Origin: Prolixibacteraceae bacterium | GTDB lineage: Bacteria > Bacteroidota > Bacteroidia > Bacteroidales > Prolixibacteraceae | Assembly (NCBI GenBank): GCA_003457135.1 | Contig: DMSQ01000095.1 | Coordinates: 1-33,452 of the forward strand | Length of the DNA stretch: 33,452 bases | Reading direction: 5' to 3' | Shown here: positions 31,776 through 33,452 of the stretch, piece after piece | How positions within the stretch are numbered: the first letter of the stretch is position 1 | How the letters are laid out: every line of letters starts with the position of its first letter | The notes under the pieces: generated by a model | The model's database searches: none | Seen by the model: the letters and a program-made list of their open reading frames with translations, nothing else | Told to the model about the DNA's origin: nothing | Made by a program: the position numbers and the translations under genes

Positions 31776-32378
31776 TTATCCGACTTCTGTAACGCTAACA
31801 TTTTCAATCTTTAGCAAAGTTTCTTCAATCCTATCTGATTCACTTAGCCGGATATTTGTTTTGATTTTGCACTTCAAGTCGAAATGTGGATCGATTTGCG
31901 ATAATTTTTCGTCTTTAAACACCTTCATCACATCATTCATCGCGCTGTAATCGAATTCGACCAATAGCCATTTTTCGATCAGTTTTTCAACAATTTCAGC
32001 CTGATTAATTGCGTCCAACGCTGCATTGCGGTAGGCATTTATCAATCCGCTAACGCCCAGCAAAGTTCCACCGAAATACCTGACCACTACGATCAGAATG
32101 TTGGTCAGGTCGAAACTTTGAATTTGTCCTAAAATGGGCTTTCCGGCAGTTGAAGAGGGCTCTCCGTCGTCGTTGGTTCTGAAATGTAATTTGTCGGCAC
32201 CCAGTCGCCAGGCATAACAATGATGACGGGCTGAATGATGTTCTTTTCTGATAATTTGTACGATTTCCCTTATTTCGTCTTCGGTATTAACCTGAAATGC
32301 AAAAGAAAGGAACTTGCTTCCTTTGTCTTTGAATAGTCCTTCCGAAGGTTTTGAAATTGTTTTAAACGTATCTTCCAT
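31776..32378 (-). CDS. yigZ: YigZ/IMPACT-family protein
   Basis: 200 aa, the usual length. The N-terminal UPF0029 domain shows KGSKFLSFAFQV, HHSARHHCYAWRLG, NDDGEPSSTAGKPIL and VVVRYFGGTLLGVSGLINAYRNAA, all hallmark stretches. The C-terminal ferredoxin-like domain is less conserved. The bacterial function is not settled; eukaryotic IMPACT affects translational control through GCN2. The start codon shares one base with the upstream transporter's stop (TGATG), so the two are translationally coupled. Confidence 0.9.
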   Translation of the reverse strand: MEDTFKTISKPSEGLFKDKGSKFLSFAFQVNTEDEIREIVQIIRKEHHSARHHCYAWRLGADKLHFRTNDDGEPSSTAGKPILGQIQSFDLTNILIVVVRYFGGTLLGVSGLINAYRNAALDAINQAEIVEKLIEKWLLVEFDYSAMNDVMKVFKDEKLSQIDPHFDLKCKIKTNIRLSESDRIEETLLKIENVSVTEVG

Positions 32379-33241
32379 CAGTAGATCATTAATATCAGGA
32401 TGGCTATAATTGCCAATACAATTCCCGCATGATTGATTTTTGTGAGTTTTTCTTTAAAGATTGCTGAACCTATCACAACTGATAGTAAAACAATACAAAT
32501 ATTGTTTAGCCCAAAAACGATTGAACTGTCCAGTTTGCTGTTATTCAGAGCTAATATAAAAAAATAAAGGGAACCGAAATTTGCAGTTCCAAGAATTATT
32601 CCTCCTGTGATTTCGGCAAAGCTAAAGTTCGCAGAAATAGATTTGCGTTTAAGTATAGTATAAAATACGCCAAGAATCAAAGCAACTGAAAATACCATTG
32701 CTGAAAATAACAGGCTGATGCTGTTGGGAATATGGTGGGTTTGGGCATATTTGACAATCGAGTCAGTAATGCCTGATCCGAAGAAAATTACGATGGGAAG
32801 AAAAAACAAAAGGAATCCTTGCTTTTTAAGAACCGGACGATAACTACTCAAAAAAACAGCAACTGCAGCAATTATAAGTCCTGAAATTTTAATTGCATTA
32901 TATTTTTCTGAAAAATACAGAATAGAAAACAGAATGGGGATAACCATCGACATTTTACTTGCAATGGATGTTACTGCTACTCCTGATTTTCGGGTAGAAT
33001 ACCCAATCAGGAAAAACATTAAAATGAAAGAAAATCCAATTAAAATTGCAAAGGGAAACCAATAAGAAGAAAGCAATCCAGAAATTGAAAGCGGTTGCTT
33101 GTTAAAACTAAATCCGAGAATGCTGGCGACCAGATAATTAACAGTGATGAGTTTTACCAGATTCGTATTGAATCTTTCTGAAATTTTAAAAGTTGTAAAA
33201 ATTATGGCTGATGAAAGAATACTCAGTAAAAGATAAATCAT
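32378..33241 (-). CDS. EamA/DMT-superfamily transporter
   Basis: 287 aa with about ten hydrophobic helices in two halves, the drug/metabolite transporter layout. Characteristic parts are GVAVTSIASKMSMVIPILFSILYFSEKY in the first half and SSIVFGLNNICIVLLSVVIGSAIFKEKLT in the second (conserved Pro/Glu-Lys near the ends of the repeated units). The substrate is unknown. It lies downstream of dnaA, separated from it by a terminator, and overlaps yigZ by one base. Confidence 0.85.
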   Translation of the reverse strand: MIYLLLSILSSAIIFTTFKISERFNTNLVKLITVNYLVASILGFSFNKQPLSISGLLSSYWFPFAILIGFSFILMFFLIGYSTRKSGVAVTSIASKMSMVIPILFSILYFSEKYNAIKISGLIIAAVAVFLSSYRPVLKKQGFLLFFLPIVIFFGSGITDSIVKYAQTHHIPNSISLLFSAMVFSVALILGVFYTILKRKSISANFSFAEITGGIILGTANFGSLYFFILALNNSKLDSSIVFGLNNICIVLLSVVIGSAIFKEKLTKINHAGIVLAIIAILILMIY

Positions 33242-33264
33242 ACGAACAGGATTTGCACTAAAAT

Positions 33265-33290
33265 AAAAAAGCAGATCAAAACGACCTGCT
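33265..33290 (-). terminator. Intrinsic terminator after dnaA
   Basis: On the minus strand AGCAGGTC pairs with GATCTGCT (8 bp, one G-U) around loop GTTTT, then a six-T tract. It lies just beyond the dnaA stop codon. Confidence 0.8.
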
Positions 33291-33299
33291 CCCGAAATT

Positions 33300-33452
33300 T
33301 TACAATTTCAATTTCTTTTCAATTTCATCGACACAAAACTTGAAATTTTTATCAGTCTCTTTTAGGTTATTTACTGTTTTACAAGCATGTAATACTGTTG
33401 CGTGATCTTTGTTTCCTATTTGTGATCCAATGGATGCCAGCGACGATTTGGT
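33300..33452 (-). CDS. dnaA: DnaA replication initiator, C-terminal 50 codons (partial)
   Basis: The frame is open at the window edge and ends with TAA at 33300-33302. The 50 residues seen are the end of the DNA-binding domain IV: SLASIGSQIGNKDHATVLHACKTVNNL includes the DnaA-box-recognising helix-turn-helix signature (KDHATVLHAC), then the final helix FCVDEIEKKLKL. The 5' part is outside the window. It is too short to appear as a full gene but the match is strong. Confidence 0.93.
   Translation of the reverse strand, partial: TKSSLASIGSQIGNKDHATVLHACKTVNNLKETDKNFKFCVDEIEKKLKL

Overview
The window looks like a chromosomal segment of a Bacteroidota bacterium, probably a Bacteroidales/Marinilabiliales-type environmental lineage; the exact taxon is inference. 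The signs are A+T-rich DNA, TAnnTTTG-type -7 boxes ahead of several genes, few clear Shine-Dalgarno sites, a HYC_CC_PP family protein, a C-terminal type IX secretion sorting domain, and a PyrB-PyrI pair. No tRNA, rRNA, CRISPR array or complete insertion sequence is visible.

Left part (1-4300, all minus strand): a small metal-handling group, probably copper. An HMA-domain protein, a YVTN beta-propeller lipoprotein and a YHS-domain lipoprotein all carry Met/His-rich stretches. Near them are a HYC_CC_PP protein, a 37-codon remnant of a GDCCxC-type protein, a ferric-reductase-like haem membrane protein and an unrecognised secreted protein. A ~144 bp element with 15 bp perfect terminal inverted repeats lies between two of these genes.

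4451-14829 (plus strand): a compact 11-gene chemotaxis-type operon in the order STAS, CheY, CheA, CheW, MCP, CheR, HATPase protein, CheD, CheB, hybrid kinase, CheY-like regulator. One kinase-like member has Asn where the phospho-accepting His should be. No flagellar gene and no DNA-binding output domain is present. The cluster ends in a 28 nt tail-to-tail overlap with an ATP-grasp-like gene.

16032-23007 (plus strand): a sulfite-reduction and siroheme operon (DUF2061 protein, precorrin-2 dehydrogenase, CysJ, CysI, HemD, an NAD-binding epimerase-like protein, SUMT). Its leader holds the most striking signal in the window: a promoter, a 37-codon leader peptide with a Met/Cys run, and a strong intrinsic terminator 20 nt before the first gene. 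The leader contains sequences able to form mutually exclusive 1:2, 2:3 and 3:4 stems, as in a trp-type attenuator. It reads as cysteine-sensing attenuation of sulfur assimilation.

23046-28030 (minus strand): a J-domain/KTSC protein, a decayed CDF cation transporter (internal deletion plus frameshift), a T9SS-exported sugar dehydrogenase-like protein, an APC amino acid permease and a DedA protein preceded by two palindromes. 28411-29481 (plus) is a solitary, A+T-rich HsdR_N-type nuclease-domain gene, a likely acquired gene.

29609-33452 (minus strand): free-methionine-R-sulfoxide reductase, pyrI, pyrB (with a leader ORF running through a terminator, resembling enterobacterial pyrL attenuation), a YigZ-family protein, an EamA-type transporter, and the last 50 codons of dnaA cut by the window edge.
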